In this document: positions 18,797 to 29,491 of the stretch, in pieces
How positions within the stretch are numbered: the first letter of the stretch is position 1
How the letters are laid out: each line of letters begins with the position of its first letter
Source of the DNA: Serratia microhaemolytica
GTDB lineage: Bacteria > Pseudomonadota > Gammaproteobacteria > Enterobacterales > Enterobacteriaceae
Length of the DNA stretch: 40,929 nucleotides
Reading direction: 5' to 3'
Assembly (NCBI RefSeq): GCF_004011885.1
Contig: NZ_SBEF01000035.1
Location: 1 to 40,929 of the forward strand
The notes under the pieces: generated by a model
Told to the model about the DNA's origin: nothing
Databases searched by the model: none
What the model saw: only the letters and a program-made list of their open reading frames with translations
Program-made: the position numbers and the translations under genes

Positions 18797-19678
18797 ATGC
18801 CTTGGATCCAACTTAAATTAAACACGACCGGCAGCCAGGCGGAGAGCCTGAGTGATGCACTGGTCGAGAGTGGTGCAGTCTCTGTCACTTTTCAGGATAG
18901 CCACGATAACCCAGTATTTGAACCATTACCCGGTGAAACCTTGTTGTGGGGTGATACCGATGTGATAGGCCTATTTGATGCGCAAACCGATATGGATGAA
19001 GTGGTGGCGATACTGGAGCAGCATCCTTTATTGGGTGCTGGTTTTCACAAGAAAATTGAGCAAATTGAGGATAAAGACTGGGAGCGTGAGTGGATGGATA
19101 ACTTTCATCCGATGCGCTTTGGTCAGCGTTTATGGATTTGTCCAAGTTGGCGTGAGGTACCAGACCCTGATGCAGTGAACGTGATGCTAGATCCTGGTCT
19201 AGCGTTTGGTACTGGCACACATCCTACTACATCTCTCTGCTTACAGTGGCTGGATGGGTTGGATTTGTCAGGAAAAACGGTAATCGATTTTGGCTGTGGC
19301 TCTGGCATTTTAGCAATTGCAGCACTGAAACTTGGTGCAGCTCGAGCAATCGGCATTGATATCGACCCACAAGCGATCCAGGCTAGCCGTGATAATGCTG
19401 AGCGTAATGGCGTCTCAGCACAGCTTGATCTTTATTTATCTAAAGATAAACCAGCAGATTTATATGCGGACGTAGTGGTAGCCAACATTTTGGCTGGACC
19501 GTTACGTGAGCTGGCGCCAGTAATTAGCGAACTGGTGAAACCCGGAGGAGTTTTGGGATTATCTGGTGTATTGGCAACACAGGCGATAGCGGTTGCACAA
19601 GCTTATCAAGATAAATTTTCTCTTGAACCTGTCGCAGTAAATGAAGAGTGGAGTCGGATTACCGGACGGCGGCTATAA
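18797..19678 (+). CDS. prmA: ribosomal protein L11 methyltransferase
   Basis: PrmA trimethylates several amino groups of L11 using S-adenosylmethionine. The ATG at 18797 ([11 protein letters not shown]) gives 293 residues, the E. coli length; an in-frame TTG at 18782 is discarded. The N-terminal substrate-recognition domain (about 1-60) precedes the Rossmann methyltransferase domain with VIDFGCGSG at 162-170 and the NILAGPL motif. It follows panF by 11 bases and ends at a hairpin terminator. Confidence 0.97.
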   Translation: MPWIQLKLNTTGSQAESLSDALVESGAVSVTFQDSHDNPVFEPLPGETLLWGDTDVIGLFDAQTDMDEVVAILEQHPLLGAGFHKKIEQIEDKDWEREWMDNFHPMRFGQRLWICPSWREVPDPDAVNVMLDPGLAFGTGTHPTTSLCLQWLDGLDLSGKTVIDFGCGSGILAIAALKLGAARAIGIDIDPQAIQASRDNAERNGVSAQLDLYLSKDKPADLYADVVVANILAGPLRELAPVISELVKPGGVLGLSGVLATQAIAVAQAYQDKFSLEPVAVNEEWSRITGRRL

Positions 19679-19697
19679 TTTGTTTGAGAGTGTTATT

Positions 19698-19728
19698 AAC
19701 CGCAGATTTGAGAAAGTTTGCGGTTTTT
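19698..19728 (+). terminator. prmA terminator
   Basis: AACCGCA (19698-19704) and TGCGGTT (19719-19725) form a stem followed by TTTA. It lies 20 bases after the prmA stop. Confidence 0.78.
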
Positions 19729-20073
19729 ACCTGCGATAAATTATGCTGCATTTATGACAAATATCATTCATAACGTTTCGAAAGTAGCGTGAATTGCATA
19801 ATAATAAATACCTACTTAGAGGTATAAAATAAAAAGTGTAACAAAATGAAATTTTATCTTATCTTAGTGGTGTACCCTTAATCAGCTCTGGAAGCGTTAT
19901 TCTGTCAAGTATATTACTATTTACACGGAGTTACAGTGGATAGTGGATAACAACGAATAAGTAATATTTTATTACAGACATATTAATAACAATAATGCAA
20001 CTCATTGTTACACAATGGTAATTTATTATAAATCCCACTGAATAACAGATTGATTGATAAATAGCGATAATTT
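19729..20073. other. AT-rich upstream region of dusB-fis
   Basis: There is no gene in this 345-base stretch. It is very AT-rich with several A and T runs (for example TAATAATAAATA near 19800), as expected for curved DNA and additional Fis or IHF sites upstream of the fis promoter. Individual sites could not be assigned with confidence, apart from the one at 20074-20088. Confidence 0.5.
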
Positions 20074-20117
20074 GCTCAAAGTTTGGCCTTTCATATCAGA
20101 ACAAAAATGCGTAATAT
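20074..20117 (+). promoter_or_regulatory. dusB-fis promoter with a Fis site
   Basis: TTTCAT (20089-20094) and TAATAT (20112-20117) are spaced by exactly 17 bases, followed by the GC-rich ATGCGCCC discriminator typical of stringent control. GCTCAAAGTTTGGCC at 20074-20088 fits the Fis consensus at 13 of 15 positions. It is centred about 43 bases before the expected start. This matches the autorepression site II layout known from E. coli. Confidence 0.85.
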
Positions 20118-20155
20118 ATGCGCCCTTGTGGGCACAGTATGGTTATTCTTCGTCT

Positions 20156-21121
20156 ATGCGCATTGGAAACTACCAGTTATCTAATTGCTTGATTGCCGCT
20201 CCGATGGCCGGAGTCTCAGATCGTCCATTCAGAACGTTATGTCATGCAATGGGTGCTGGAATGGCGGTATCCGAAATGCTCTCCTCAAATCCAGAGGTGT
20301 GGCGGACGGATAAATCGCGTTTGCGCATGGTGCATAGTGATGAACCGGGTATCCGTTCGGTGCAAATTGCCGGTTGTGATCCTGGTGATATGGCGGCTGC
20401 AGCACGGATTAATGTTGCTAGTGGTGCGCAGATTATCGACATCAATATGGGATGTCCGGCAAAGAAAGTGAATCGGAAACTAGCAGGTTCTGCTTTGTTG
20501 CAGTACCCAGATCTAGTGAAACAGATCCTGCTTGCAGTTGTTAATGCGGTGGATGTGCCGGTAACGCTGAAAATCCGAACTGGCTGGGATCCGGAACACC
20601 GTAACTGTGTAGAAATTGCCCAGTTGGCCGAAGAGTGTGGTGTACAGGCTGTGACTATTCATGGCAGAACCCGTGCCTGTCTATTTAATGGCTGTGCGGA
20701 GTACGACACCATTCGGGCAGTTAAGCAGAATGTTTCTATTCCGATTATCGCGAACGGCGACATTACTAACCCGCAGAAAGCCAGAGCAGTGCTTGACTAC
20801 ACTGGGGCGGATGCCCTGATGATCGGGCGCGCTGCTCAGGGGAGACCCTGGATCTTCCGGGAAATCCAGCATTATCTGGACACAGGGGAGTTGCTGCCAC
20901 CTTTGCCATCGGGTGAAGTGAAGCGCTTGCTAGTCGGCCATATTCGGGAGTTGCATGGTTTTTATGGCCAAGGCAAAGGAGCTCGAATTGCTCGAAAGCA
21001 CGTCTCTTGGTATTTACAAGAGCATGCCCCGAATGACCAGTTTAGGCGCACATTCAACACCATAGAGGATGCCAGTGAACAACTGGAGGTGTTGGAGGCA
21101 TATTTTGAAAATTTTGCGTAA
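20156..21121 (+). CDS. dusB: tRNA-dihydrouridine synthase B
   Basis: DusB reduces uridine to dihydrouridine in the tRNA D loop (U17 in E. coli) using FMN and NADPH. The start at 20156 ([20 protein letters not shown]) gives 321 residues, as in E. coli. An upstream in-frame ATG at 20054 lies before the promoter and is excluded. Cys100 in [13 protein letters not shown] is the catalytic acid, and the C-terminal [14 protein letters not shown] helix region is typical. fis follows 21 bases later on the same transcript. Confidence 0.96.
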   Translation: MRIGNYQLSNCLIAAPMAGVSDRPFRTLCHAMGAGMAVSEMLSSNPEVWRTDKSRLRMVHSDEPGIRSVQIAGCDPGDMAAAARINVASGAQIIDINMGCPAKKVNRKLAGSALLQYPDLVKQILLAVVNAVDVPVTLKIRTGWDPEHRNCVEIAQLAEECGVQAVTIHGRTRACLFNGCAEYDTIRAVKQNVSIPIIANGDITNPQKARAVLDYTGADALMIGRAAQGRPWIFREIQHYLDTGELLPPLPSGEVKRLLVGHIRELHGFYGQGKGARIARKHVSWYLQEHAPNDQFRRTFNTIEDASEQLEVLEAYFENFA

Positions 21122-21142
21122 CAAAAAAGAGCTGACAGAACT

Positions 21143-21439
21143 ATGTTCGAACAACGTGTAAACGCTGACGTACTCACCGTTTCAACAGTGAATTCACAGG
21201 ATCAGGTAACTCAAAAGCCTCTACGTGATTCGGTTAAGCAAGCACTGAAAAACTATCTTGCCCAGCTCAATGGTCAAGATGTTAATGATCTGTATGAATT
21301 AGTGTTGGCTGAAGTTGAACATCCATTACTGGACATGGTGATGCAATATACTCGTGGTAACCAAACCCGAGCAGCGCTTATGATGGGGATTAACCGTGGT
21401 ACATTGCGTAAGAAATTGAAAAAATACGGCATGAACTAA
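21143..21439 (+). CDS. fis: DNA-binding protein Fis
   Basis: Fis is an abundant nucleoid protein that bends DNA, activates rRNA and tRNA promoters and represses its own operon. The 98 residues are almost identical to E. coli Fis. The N-terminal beta-hairpin arms and the C-terminal helix-turn-helix [20 protein letters not shown] (about 73-92) are intact. It is expressed from the promoter ahead of dusB and ends at the 21465-21500 terminator. Confidence 0.99.
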   Translation: MFEQRVNADVLTVSTVNSQDQVTQKPLRDSVKQALKNYLAQLNGQDVNDLYELVLAEVEHPLLDMVMQYTRGNQTRAALMMGINRGTLRKKLKKYGMN

Positions 21440-21464
21440 TCATTGTCGGCGAATGTATCAACTG

Positions 21465-21500
21465 AAAAGCGCTGCTGGGAAACTGGCAGCGCTTTTTTAT
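21465..21500 (+). terminator. fis terminator
   Basis: AAAAGCGCTGC (21465-21475) pairs perfectly with GCAGCGCTTTT (21486-21496), with the T run extending to 21498. The A run on the other side lets it also act for the converging hemB transcript. Confidence 0.93.
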
Positions 21501-21574
21501 CGCCTAACGGTTATCGTTTGATATCACAGTAGCAGAATAGCCATACTCACTACCTTGCTCTACAATTTGCTTTG

Positions 21575-22606
<1,032 letters not shown>

Positions 22607-22624
22607 TTAATGGGTATCACCGAG

Positions 22625-23392
22625 TCAGGAATGCAACGGTTCATCATCATCTTCTTCTTCGGTGGGTTTACGTCTTTTGCCGACATAGAAACGTGCGAGG
22701 AACATACCGAGTTCGAATAGGATATACATCGGGATGGCCAGTAGCGTCTGTGAAAATATGTCAGCCGGCGTTAACAGCATACCAACGACAAAGGCACCGA
22801 CCAGCACATATGGCCGCTTTCTTTTTAAGTCTTCCGGGGTGGTTACTCCACTCCAGCACAGCAAAATGATGGCAATAGGAACCTCAAACGCAACACCAAA
22901 GGCCATAAACAGCGCCATGACAAAGCTGAGGTAACTGCTAATATCAGTGGCAATCACGACCCCTGCGGGAGCTGTTTGCGCAAAAAAGCCAAAGGCAAGC
23001 GGGAACACCACAAAATAGGCGAATGCCATGCCGAGGTAGAACAGTAGGCTACTGGAGATTAGCAGTGGCATCATTAAGCGACGCTCGTGCTGGTAAAGTG
23101 CAGGAGCAATGAATGCCCAGACCTGATATAGGATCATCGGTGCCGATACAATCACTGAAACCATCATGGTGAGCTTGATCGGTGTGAAAAAAGGTGAGGC
23201 CACATCAGTGGCGATCATACTGGCACCCGTGGGCAGTTGTTCTTTTAGAGGGGCTGACACTAATTGATAGATATCATTGGCAAAGAACACCAGCACAGCA
23301 AAAACGACCAGTACACAGATAATGGCATTCAGTAGTCGCTTGCGCAGTTCAATCAAATGGCTGACCAGCGGTTGGGTATCTTCAACGGCCAT
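22625..23392 (-). CDS. tatC: twin-arginine translocase subunit TatC
   Basis: TatC recognises the RR signal peptide of folded export substrates and forms the core receptor with TatB. The 255 residues (E. coli 258) show six hydrophobic helices. The N-terminal [14 protein letters not shown] is conserved, as is the periplasmic region after the first helix. It starts 2 bases after the tatB stop, so the two are coupled. The C-terminal tail is acidic and charged. Confidence 0.97.
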   Translation of the reverse strand: MAVEDTQPLVSHLIELRKRLLNAIICVLVVFAVLVFFANDIYQLVSAPLKEQLPTGASMIATDVASPFFTPIKLTMMVSVIVSAPMILYQVWAFIAPALYQHERRLMMPLLISSSLLFYLGMAFAYFVVFPLAFGFFAQTAPAGVVIATDISSYLSFVMALFMAFGVAFEVPIAIILLCWSGVTTPEDLKRKRPYVLVGAFVVGMLLTPADIFSQTLLAIPMYILFELGMFLARFYVGKRRKPTEEEDDDEPLHS

Positions 23393-23394
23393 GT

Positions 23395-23880
23395 TTAACG
23401 CTCATCGTGAGTTTGTTGAGCAGCAGTTTTTTCCGCGACTACTGCAGTAGTTGGGGGCTGTTGCACCGAAGGATTTTTTACCACAGCAGTAGAAGACGGC
23501 TCTGGCTTGTTGTCAGGCAGTGGCATACCATCGTGAACTGCTTCTGGATCGATACCCTGAGGATCTTCAGTGGGTGGATTGGCGTCGAGCTGATAGGAGC
23601 GCTTGAGTGATTCCGCAACCCCTTTCAATTCCTCCATGGACGCTTTTAGCTCAGGGGTTAAATTTTGCAAACCAGCCTCTTCAGCCTTCTTCAGGCTTTG
23701 CTGTAGCTCTTGCAGCTTTAACTCTTGTGTCAGCTCATTTTGTACTGATGCAGCAAGCGAGCGCAGTGAGCGGATCCAGCCAGCGATGGTTTTGATCGCC
23801 ACCGGCAGCCGCTCTGGCCCAAGAACAACCAAGCCGATCACCATCACCAGCATCAGTTCACTAAACCCAATGTCAAACAC
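23395..23880 (-). CDS. tatB: twin-arginine translocase subunit TatB
   Basis: TatB works with TatC in substrate binding. The 161 residues start with a short membrane helix ([20 protein letters not shown]), with the conserved Glu8 and GPERLP hinge. An amphipathic helix follows (about 25-90), then a Pro/Glu-rich variable tail (about 100-161). It is a little shorter than E. coli TatB (171), only in the tail. It sits 3 bases after tatA. Confidence 0.96.
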   Translation of the reverse strand: MFDIGFSELMLVMVIGLVVLGPERLPVAIKTIAGWIRSLRSLAASVQNELTQELKLQELQQSLKKAEEAGLQNLTPELKASMEELKGVAESLKRSYQLDANPPTEDPQGIDPEAVHDGMPLPDNKPEPSSTAVVKNPSVQQPPTTAVVAEKTAAQQTHDER

Positions 23881-23883
23881 GGT

Positions 23884-24147
23884 TTACACCTGCTCTTTGT
23901 TTTTTGACTCTTCTGGTTTTGTTTCCGTTTGCTTGTCAGTAAGCGGTTTGGTTGTGAAATCAGCATCATCCTGCTCACTTTTTTCTGCTGTATTGGCAGT
24001 GGGCGGTGTTTCATCATTTACCGCTTTTTTAAATCCTTTGATGGATGCACCTAGATCAGAACCCAGGGTACGCAGTTTTTTGGTGCCAAATAACAACACG
24101 ACGATGACTGCGATAATCAACAATTGCCAAATACTTATACCACCCAT
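23884..24147 (-). CDS. tatA: twin-arginine translocase subunit TatA
   Basis: TatA polymerises to let folded proteins cross the inner membrane. The 87-residue product begins [20 protein letters not shown] (membrane helix) followed by the FGTKKL hinge and the amphipathic helix [16 protein letters not shown]. The ATG at 24147 is chosen over an upstream in-frame ATG at 24165 because it gives the family start and follows GAGGTAAC. It is first of tatABC. Confidence 0.96.
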   Translation of the reverse strand: MGGISIWQLLIIAVIVVLLFGTKKLRTLGSDLGASIKGFKKAVNDETPPTANTAEKSEQDDADFTTKPLTDKQTETKPEESKNKEQV

Positions 24148-24221
24148 TATCGTTACCTCGATCACTAAAAAGGGTTATATACCCGTTATGTTTCAATCTG
24201 CTGCATTATATACACTTATTA

Positions 24222-24252
24222 CCTTAAGTTGAGCTGTTGGATCAACTTAAGG
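24222..24252 (-). terminator. hairpin between ubiB and tatA
   Basis: CCTTAAGTTGA and TCAACTTAAGG form a perfect 11-base stem with a nine-base loop. No T run follows on the minus strand (TAATAAG), so it may be a weak terminator, a processing site or a regulator site for the tat genes. A minus-strand TATAAT (24205-24210) lies just downstream of it. Confidence 0.55.
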
Positions 24253-24297
24253 CAGTAAATTTATTCCGCTATGTCGCTAATCTGTGCTTCTTGCGCA

Positions 24298-25929
24298 CTA
24301 ACGGGTACGTAGCCAGCCGATCACCCAGATCACCAAGCCTGCGCTAATCAACCAGCCCGGAAACATTGTTACGTCTTTTAACAACAAAAGCGTACCACTG
24401 ATTAGCAGTGTAGCACCAACACCAAACAAATAACGTGACTGGCTTTGGCGTGAGCTTTGTTGTGCTAACTGATCAGTTAACTTGTCAACGCTTTGTTTCA
24501 GGTATCTATGCTGATGTAGGCTGTCGTAAAGTAACTCTGGCAATTCAGGTAATTTTTCTGCCCAGAATGGGGCTTTCTCTTTTATCGCACGTATCACTGC
24601 CGGAATGCCCATCTGTTCACGTAACCAGTTTTCTAAAAACGGTTTTGCCGTGCTCCAGAGATCAAGTTGAGGATAGAGCTGGCGGCCAAGCCCCTCAACG
24701 TAGAGCAGTGTCTTTTGCAGTAGCACCAGTTGTGGTTGAACCTCCATATTGAAGCGGCGAGCGGTGTTGAATAGATTTAGCAGCACATGGCCAAAAGAGA
24801 TCTCAGCCAGAGGTTTCTCAAAAATAGGCTCACAAACCGTACGAATGGCAAATTCAAAATCTTCTAGGTTGGTATCACGAGGTACCCAACCAGAATCGAC
24901 ATGCAACTCTGCTACCTTGCGGTAATCGCGATTGAAAAAGGCGATAAAATTTTCAGCCAGATAGCGTTTATCTTCCCGGTTTAGTGAACCAACAATGCCG
25001 CAGTCGATACCGATATAGCAGGGATCTTGCGGATGAGCGTGACTCACAAAAATATTACCAGGGTGCATGTCAGCATGGAAAAAACTGTCGCGGAAAACTT
25101 GAGTAAAGAACACCTGCACTCCGCGTTCAGCCAGCAGCTTCATATTGGTATTCTGTTGTTGCAATGCAGCAATATCGGCAACGGGAATACCGTAAATACG
25201 CTCCATAACCAGCAGGTTTTCTCGACAGTAATCAGGATAAACCTCCGGAATATATAGCATCGGGCTAGCATCAAAATTGCGCCGCAATTGGATGGCATTT
25301 GCTGCTTCACGTAGCAGATTCAACTCATCTAACAGTGTTTTCTCATATTCCCGTACCACTTCACGCGGACGTAAACGGCGACCATCTGGCAAGATGGTCG
25401 GCAGCCAACTGGCTAGGCGATACATTAGCCGTACATCAGCACGGATGATAGGTTTAATATCTGGTCTGATGACCTTTAATACCACCTCTTGTGTGCTGCC
25501 TTTTAACCAAGCGGTATGCACTTGAGCGATCGAGGCTGAGGCCAAGGGTTGTTGCTTGAAACCATCAAACCAAGTCTCAAGCGGTCCGCCCAAGGCCTGC
25601 TCAATCTGCTGACGCGCTAATGCACCATCGAACGGGGCAACGCGATCCTGTAGTAGCGCTAGTTGTTCAGCAATCTCTGGTGGGAATAGATCGCGTCGGG
25701 TCGACATCATTTGGCCAAATTTGATCCAGACTGGGCCGAGGGTTTGTAATGCTAATCGCAGCCGTTCACCTAGCGGTTTTTCCTGATGACGATTTGGCAA
25801 CCAGAATAACAGACGACGGATAACGCGCAGCGGTAACGTTAAGCGGATTTTTGGCAGTAATTCATCCAGGCCGTGATTGAGAAAAACACGCACAATAAAA
25901 TATAAGCGGTAGATTTCGCTCGGCGTCAT
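24298..25929 (-). CDS. ubiB: ubiquinone biosynthesis protein kinase-like UbiB
   Basis: UbiB is an atypical kinase/ATPase (ADCK/COQ8 family) that supports the aerobic ubiquinone complex at the membrane. The 543 residues (E. coli 546) show the KxGQ motif as KFGQ (70-73), the Ala-rich loop SASIAQVH (about 131-138) in place of a glycine loop, Lys152, FHADMHPGN (284-292) and the metal-binding IDCG (308-311). Two C-terminal hydrophobic segments (about 500-540) anchor it. Its start overlaps ubiJ by 4 bases. Confidence 0.97.
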   Translation of the reverse strand: MTPSEIYRLYFIVRVFLNHGLDELLPKIRLTLPLRVIRRLLFWLPNRHQEKPLGERLRLALQTLGPVWIKFGQMMSTRRDLFPPEIAEQLALLQDRVAPFDGALARQQIEQALGGPLETWFDGFKQQPLASASIAQVHTAWLKGSTQEVVLKVIRPDIKPIIRADVRLMYRLASWLPTILPDGRRLRPREVVREYEKTLLDELNLLREAANAIQLRRNFDASPMLYIPEVYPDYCRENLLVMERIYGIPVADIAALQQQNTNMKLLAERGVQVFFTQVFRDSFFHADMHPGNIFVSHAHPQDPCYIGIDCGIVGSLNREDKRYLAENFIAFFNRDYRKVAELHVDSGWVPRDTNLEDFEFAIRTVCEPIFEKPLAEISFGHVLLNLFNTARRFNMEVQPQLVLLQKTLLYVEGLGRQLYPQLDLWSTAKPFLENWLREQMGIPAVIRAIKEKAPFWAEKLPELPELLYDSLHQHRYLKQSVDKLTDQLAQQSSRQSQSRYLFGVGATLLISGTLLLLKDVTMFPGWLISAGLVIWVIGWLRTR

Positions 25930-26543
25930 GAAGTTATCTCCAACTGGTCTATGCGTAGCGCTAGCGCATCAACGCTTGCTACCGTAGCGTCTACTTCTTC
26001 ATTGAACCAGGCTACCTCCAATTTATTGGCGGCTAATTGCCACTCATGCATCACTGTTTCAGCAAAATGGCGTTGCTGTTTCTGACACTGTGCTTTCAAC
26101 AGTTGACCGGTTTTATTGATGCCATCAGACAGACTTTGTGCAACCACATCACCAAGATACGGAGCGAGTTGATCGGCAACATCCCATTGAGCCAGGTCAA
26201 GTAGTGTGATCAAGTGTTGTACTACTTGGATATCGCCTTCAACAATCAGCTCACCACTACGCATTAGCGATGATAACTGTTGGCGATCACCTAACTTGAT
26301 GATCACGGCTAAACGGGTTTGCACCGTGCAATCAGCCTGATCTTCAGTGTGTGCCAGCACATCCACACATCGCTCGCTAAATATCAGCACCAGCGGCGTC
26401 GGCAGTTCTTGCAACTCCAGACGTAGCCGTTTACCGACCAGACGCAGGCGAGCTGCTTTTAGACTGGGTTCGTTGAACAGTAGCCGGTTAAGTGCGGCTT
26501 CAACCATGCCGGTGAGCAGCGGAGTGAGCAGTAGCGGCATCAT
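25926..26543 (-). CDS. ubiJ: ubiquinone biosynthesis accessory factor UbiJ
   Basis: UbiJ binds ubiquinone intermediates through an SCP2 lipid-binding domain and, with UbiK, organises the cytosolic Ubi complex. The 205 residues (E. coli 201) begin [20 protein letters not shown] and carry the SCP2 region at about residues 18-120, followed by a helical C-terminus. It overlaps ubiE by one base and ubiB by four. An alternative ATG at the second codon would cost one residue only. Confidence 0.95.
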   Translation of the reverse strand: MMPLLLTPLLTGMVEAALNRLLFNEPSLKAARLRLVGKRLRLELQELPTPLVLIFSERCVDVLAHTEDQADCTVQTRLAVIIKLGDRQQLSSLMRSGELIVEGDIQVVQHLITLLDLAQWDVADQLAPYLGDVVAQSLSDGINKTGQLLKAQCQKQQRHFAETVMHEWQLAANKLEVAWFNEEVDATVASVDALALRIDQLEITS

Positions 26544-27298
26544 CAGAATTTGAAGCCTCTATGCAGAGCGACGATACCACCGGTGAGATTGAAATAGTTG
26601 ATGTTCTCGAAACCGGCCTGGTCCATCATCTGCTTCAACGTCTCTTGCCCGGGGTGCATACGGATTGATTCTGCCAGGTAACGATAGCTCTCGGCATCAT
26701 TGACCACTAACTCACCAATTTTGGGTAGTACATGGAAAGAGTAGAGGTCATACGCTTTACTGAGCGGCTCTAGTAACGGTTTGGAGAATTCCAGTACTAG
26801 TAGGCGCCCTCCCGGCTTGAGAACACGAAACATAGAACGCAGTGCCTTATCTTTATCGGTGACATTGCGCAGACCAAATGAGATGGTGATGCAATCAAAA
26901 GTGTTATCGGGGAAGGGCAGGGCTTCGGCATTAGCTTGTACATAGCGGATATTGCCGACCATGCCATGATCACGCAACTTTTCACGTCCCATTTTCAGCA
27001 TTGAGTCATTGATATCCGCCAGAACCACCTGGCCTTGTTCACCGACCATGCGGGAAAACTTAGCTGCCAAATCACCAGTACCACCGGCAAGATCCAGCAC
27101 CTGTTGACCACGACGTACCCCACTACAATCAATGGTAAAGCGCTTCCAAATACGGTGGATACCGAATGACATCAGATCGTTCATGACATCATACTTGGCG
27201 GCGACGGAGTGAAAAACATTCGCTACCATTGCCTGTTTTTCGTTTCTCGCTACAGTGCGAAAACCAAAATCAGTCGTTTCTGGGAGTTGATCTGCCAT
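26543..27298 (-). CDS. ubiE: ubiquinone/menaquinone C-methyltransferase
   Basis: UbiE C-methylates demethylmenaquinol and 2-methoxy-6-polyprenylbenzoquinol using S-adenosylmethionine. The 251 residues equal the E. coli length. The SAM-binding motif [10 protein letters not shown] lies at 68-77. The family signatures [18 protein letters not shown] (about 35-52) and [15 protein letters not shown] are present. It starts the ubiE-ubiJ-ubiB cluster, 100 bases after the rmuC stop. Confidence 0.97.
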   Translation of the reverse strand: MADQLPETTDFGFRTVARNEKQAMVANVFHSVAAKYDVMNDLMSFGIHRIWKRFTIDCSGVRRGQQVLDLAGGTGDLAAKFSRMVGEQGQVVLADINDSMLKMGREKLRDHGMVGNIRYVQANAEALPFPDNTFDCITISFGLRNVTDKDKALRSMFRVLKPGGRLLVLEFSKPLLEPLSKAYDLYSFHVLPKIGELVVNDAESYRYLAESIRMHPGQETLKQMMDQAGFENINYFNLTGGIVALHRGFKF

Positions 27299-27398
27299 AC
27301 TGTGCTGCCTGTACCTGCTGTTGTGCTAATTTCATAGCGCCAATTGTACCAGAAAGTGTGGCAATCCCCCAGTTTGCAATTTGCTTGCAGCTTGTTGA

Positions 27399-28883
27399 CT
27401 ACTCTAAGGTCTCATCGGATAGGATTGTTGTATTCTCTTGTTCAGCAAGTGCTTGCTGTACTAACTGTGCGTTTATTGGTCTTTTGGCTTCCACACCTAG
27501 GTTACGGAAGCCTTCAATCTGACTCAGTAGATTAGCTCGGCCAGTAGTGAGTTTATTCATTGCCTGTTGATAGTTGCTTTGTGCTTTGTCTAAACTTTGC
27601 CCTACAGCTGACATATCGTCGATGAATAGACGCATTTTGTCATACAGTCGAGCGGCACGATTAGCGATACGTTCAGCATTCTGACTCTGACGTTCATAAC
27701 GCCAGAGATTATTGATGGTACGCAGTGCCACGAGAGTAGTGGTTGGGCTGACCAGCATCACGTTATGTTGCAGCGCTTCGGTGATTAGCTCTGGTTCGTG
27801 ATTGATGGCCAGTAAAAACGCTGGCTCGATCGGCACAAACATAAGCACATAGTCGAGCGAGCGTAAGCCGGGGAGTTGTTGATAATCCTTACGGCTTAGT
27901 AGGCGTATTTGTCCACGCAGTGAGGCGATGTGTTCGCTTAATGCGCTGTTACGCTTTGCGTCATCATCGCTATTAAAGTAGCGCTCATAAGCAACCAGAG
28001 AAACTTTGGCATCAATCACTACATCTTTGCCTTGGGGAAGATGCACGATCACATCCGGCTGCAGGCGACTTTGTGGATCTACCTGTAGATTAACTTGTAT
28101 TTCATATTCATACCCTTGACGTAAGCCAGATGCTTCCAGCACTTTGCTCAATAACCACTCACCCCAGTTACCCTGGATTTTGTTGTCACCTTTGAGTGCT
28201 CTAGTCAGATTGACTGCTTCGTGCGCCATCTGTGCATTTAGCTGTTGCAGATTGCGGATCTCATGAGTCAAAGTGTGTCGTTCACGCGCTTCATAATTAA
28301 AACTCTCCTGTACTTGACGTCGGAAACCCTCTAACTGTTCGCGTAGTGGTGACAGAAGGTGGTTGAGGCTTTGTTGACTCAGTTGATCAACTTTGCGTGT
28401 ACTGGTCTCGAAAATACGGTTAGCCAACTGTTCAAACTGATTGCTTAAACGTTGTTCACTGTTAACGAGCAGTTGCTGCTTCTCTGAGGCGGAAATTTGG
28501 CTCTCTTCCAAACGAGTGGTGAGTTCACACAGCTTGGCTTCTTGTGTACTGTTAACTTGTTGTTGATTGTGGAGCTGTTGGCGTAGTATTTGGCATTCAT
28601 TACGCCAATAATCAAGTTGTTGTAAACGCTCTTGCCCAGCGGCCAGTTGGCTGTGCAGGGAGCGCAGTTCTAGGCTATTTTGTTGCAATTGTTGTTCTAA
28701 TTGCTGTTCTGTCAGTTGTTGCGCATTGATGTCAAGTCGCGCTTGATCTAGCGTCTGTTCGAGTAGGCGTGCGTTTGTTTCGTACATGGCGGCATACTGT
28801 TGTGCTCTCAGGCTGGTAATTAACCAGCCAAGCAATATGCCAATTATGATCCCGCCGATACCGTAAACTAGAACGCTGTCCAC
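27399..28883 (-). CDS. rmuC: DNA recombination protein RmuC
   Basis: RmuC limits inversions between short repeats in E. coli; its mechanism is not settled, but it carries a nuclease-like fold. The 494 residues (E. coli 475) begin with a membrane anchor (about 4-24). A long glutamine-rich coiled coil follows (about 25-220), then the conserved domain with GNWGEWLL, QPDVIVHLPQGKDVVIDAKV and EPAFLLA. It precedes ubiE as in E. coli, but udp, its usual upstream neighbour, is absent here. Confidence 0.95.
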   Translation of the reverse strand: MDSVLVYGIGGIIIGILLGWLITSLRAQQYAAMYETNARLLEQTLDQARLDINAQQLTEQQLEQQLQQNSLELRSLHSQLAAGQERLQQLDYWRNECQILRQQLHNQQQVNSTQEAKLCELTTRLEESQISASEKQQLLVNSEQRLSNQFEQLANRIFETSTRKVDQLSQQSLNHLLSPLREQLEGFRRQVQESFNYEARERHTLTHEIRNLQQLNAQMAHEAVNLTRALKGDNKIQGNWGEWLLSKVLEASGLRQGYEYEIQVNLQVDPQSRLQPDVIVHLPQGKDVVIDAKVSLVAYERYFNSDDDAKRNSALSEHIASLRGQIRLLSRKDYQQLPGLRSLDYVLMFVPIEPAFLLAINHEPELITEALQHNVMLVSPTTTLVALRTINNLWRYERQSQNAERIANRAARLYDKMRLFIDDMSAVGQSLDKAQSNYQQAMNKLTTGRANLLSQIEGFRNLGVEAKRPINAQLVQQALAEQENTTILSDETLE

Positions 28884-29491
28884 CTTGATCTCCTACTTCG
28901 GCAATATTTCGTGCGATAGTGCTCGCTGTGATTGATTAGCGCTGCAATAGATATGAGGTTTAGAAATGGATTGCTCCACTTGTATGCGAGTGGGGAGCGT
29001 TGAACTGAAAGCGTGAAATCCGACCCAATATTGACCTCATACAGATTTAAGGTAAAACGTCACTGTATAAATGTCCAGTCTATTTTGGTTGATTTTTTCT
29101 TCTGAACTGTGCGCCGTATCACGCACAGTTTTGCTGCCAGCATACAATCTGACAATTACTAAACAGAGGCTATGCTGTTATTTGCTTTACTAAAAGTTTA
29201 ACGCTGATTTAAGATTGGGGGTGGGATTTTTTTATATAGAAAAAGAAATAAATATCAGCAGAAAATTCTTATTTCTGCTGATATGATGACTAGATTATAG
29301 TATAGTTATAGTATAAATAAATATCCCTGGTGCTGCTTAGTTTGGTAACTCGATTGTTACGAGGTCGGGTTTCCTCATCGGCTACCAACGACGGAAAGTA
29401 TAAGCGTTTCTGTGGTGTTGAGGATAGTTAGACTTAGGTTTGGTTTTACCCTATACTTTTGTCAGTTGGTGGATGTTTTGGAGGTCACTCG
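28884..29491. other. gene-free stretch between rmuC and the LuxR gene
   Basis: No gene is seen in about 600 bases. Present are a perfect 13-bp inverted repeat at 29252-29284, a directly repeated TTATAGTATA near 29295-29315, and TTGGTA/TACCAA flanking 29341-29388. A TATACT -10-like box lies near 29452, without a good -35, consistent with an activator-dependent luxR promoter. The rmuC promoter should lie in the left part. No remnant of udp is recognised. Confidence 0.6.
29252..29284 (-). terminator. 13-bp perfect inverted repeat, possible terminator
   Basis: ATATCAGCAGAAA and TTTCTGCTGATAT flank a seven-base spacer. Read on the minus strand it is followed by TTATTTCTTTTTC, so it may end minus-strand transcription from the luxR side. 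On the plus strand there is no T run. A protein-binding site is the alternative. Confidence 0.45.

Noticed and set aside
23603..24232. 209-codon open frame opposite tatA and tatB.
   Set aside because: It is antisense to recognised tat genes and is serine-rich low-complexity translation.
29341..29365. CTCG/CGAG symmetry upstream of luxR as a lux box.
   Set aside because: The dyad is short, has a seven-base spacer and lacks the CTG/CAG-type ends of known lux boxes.
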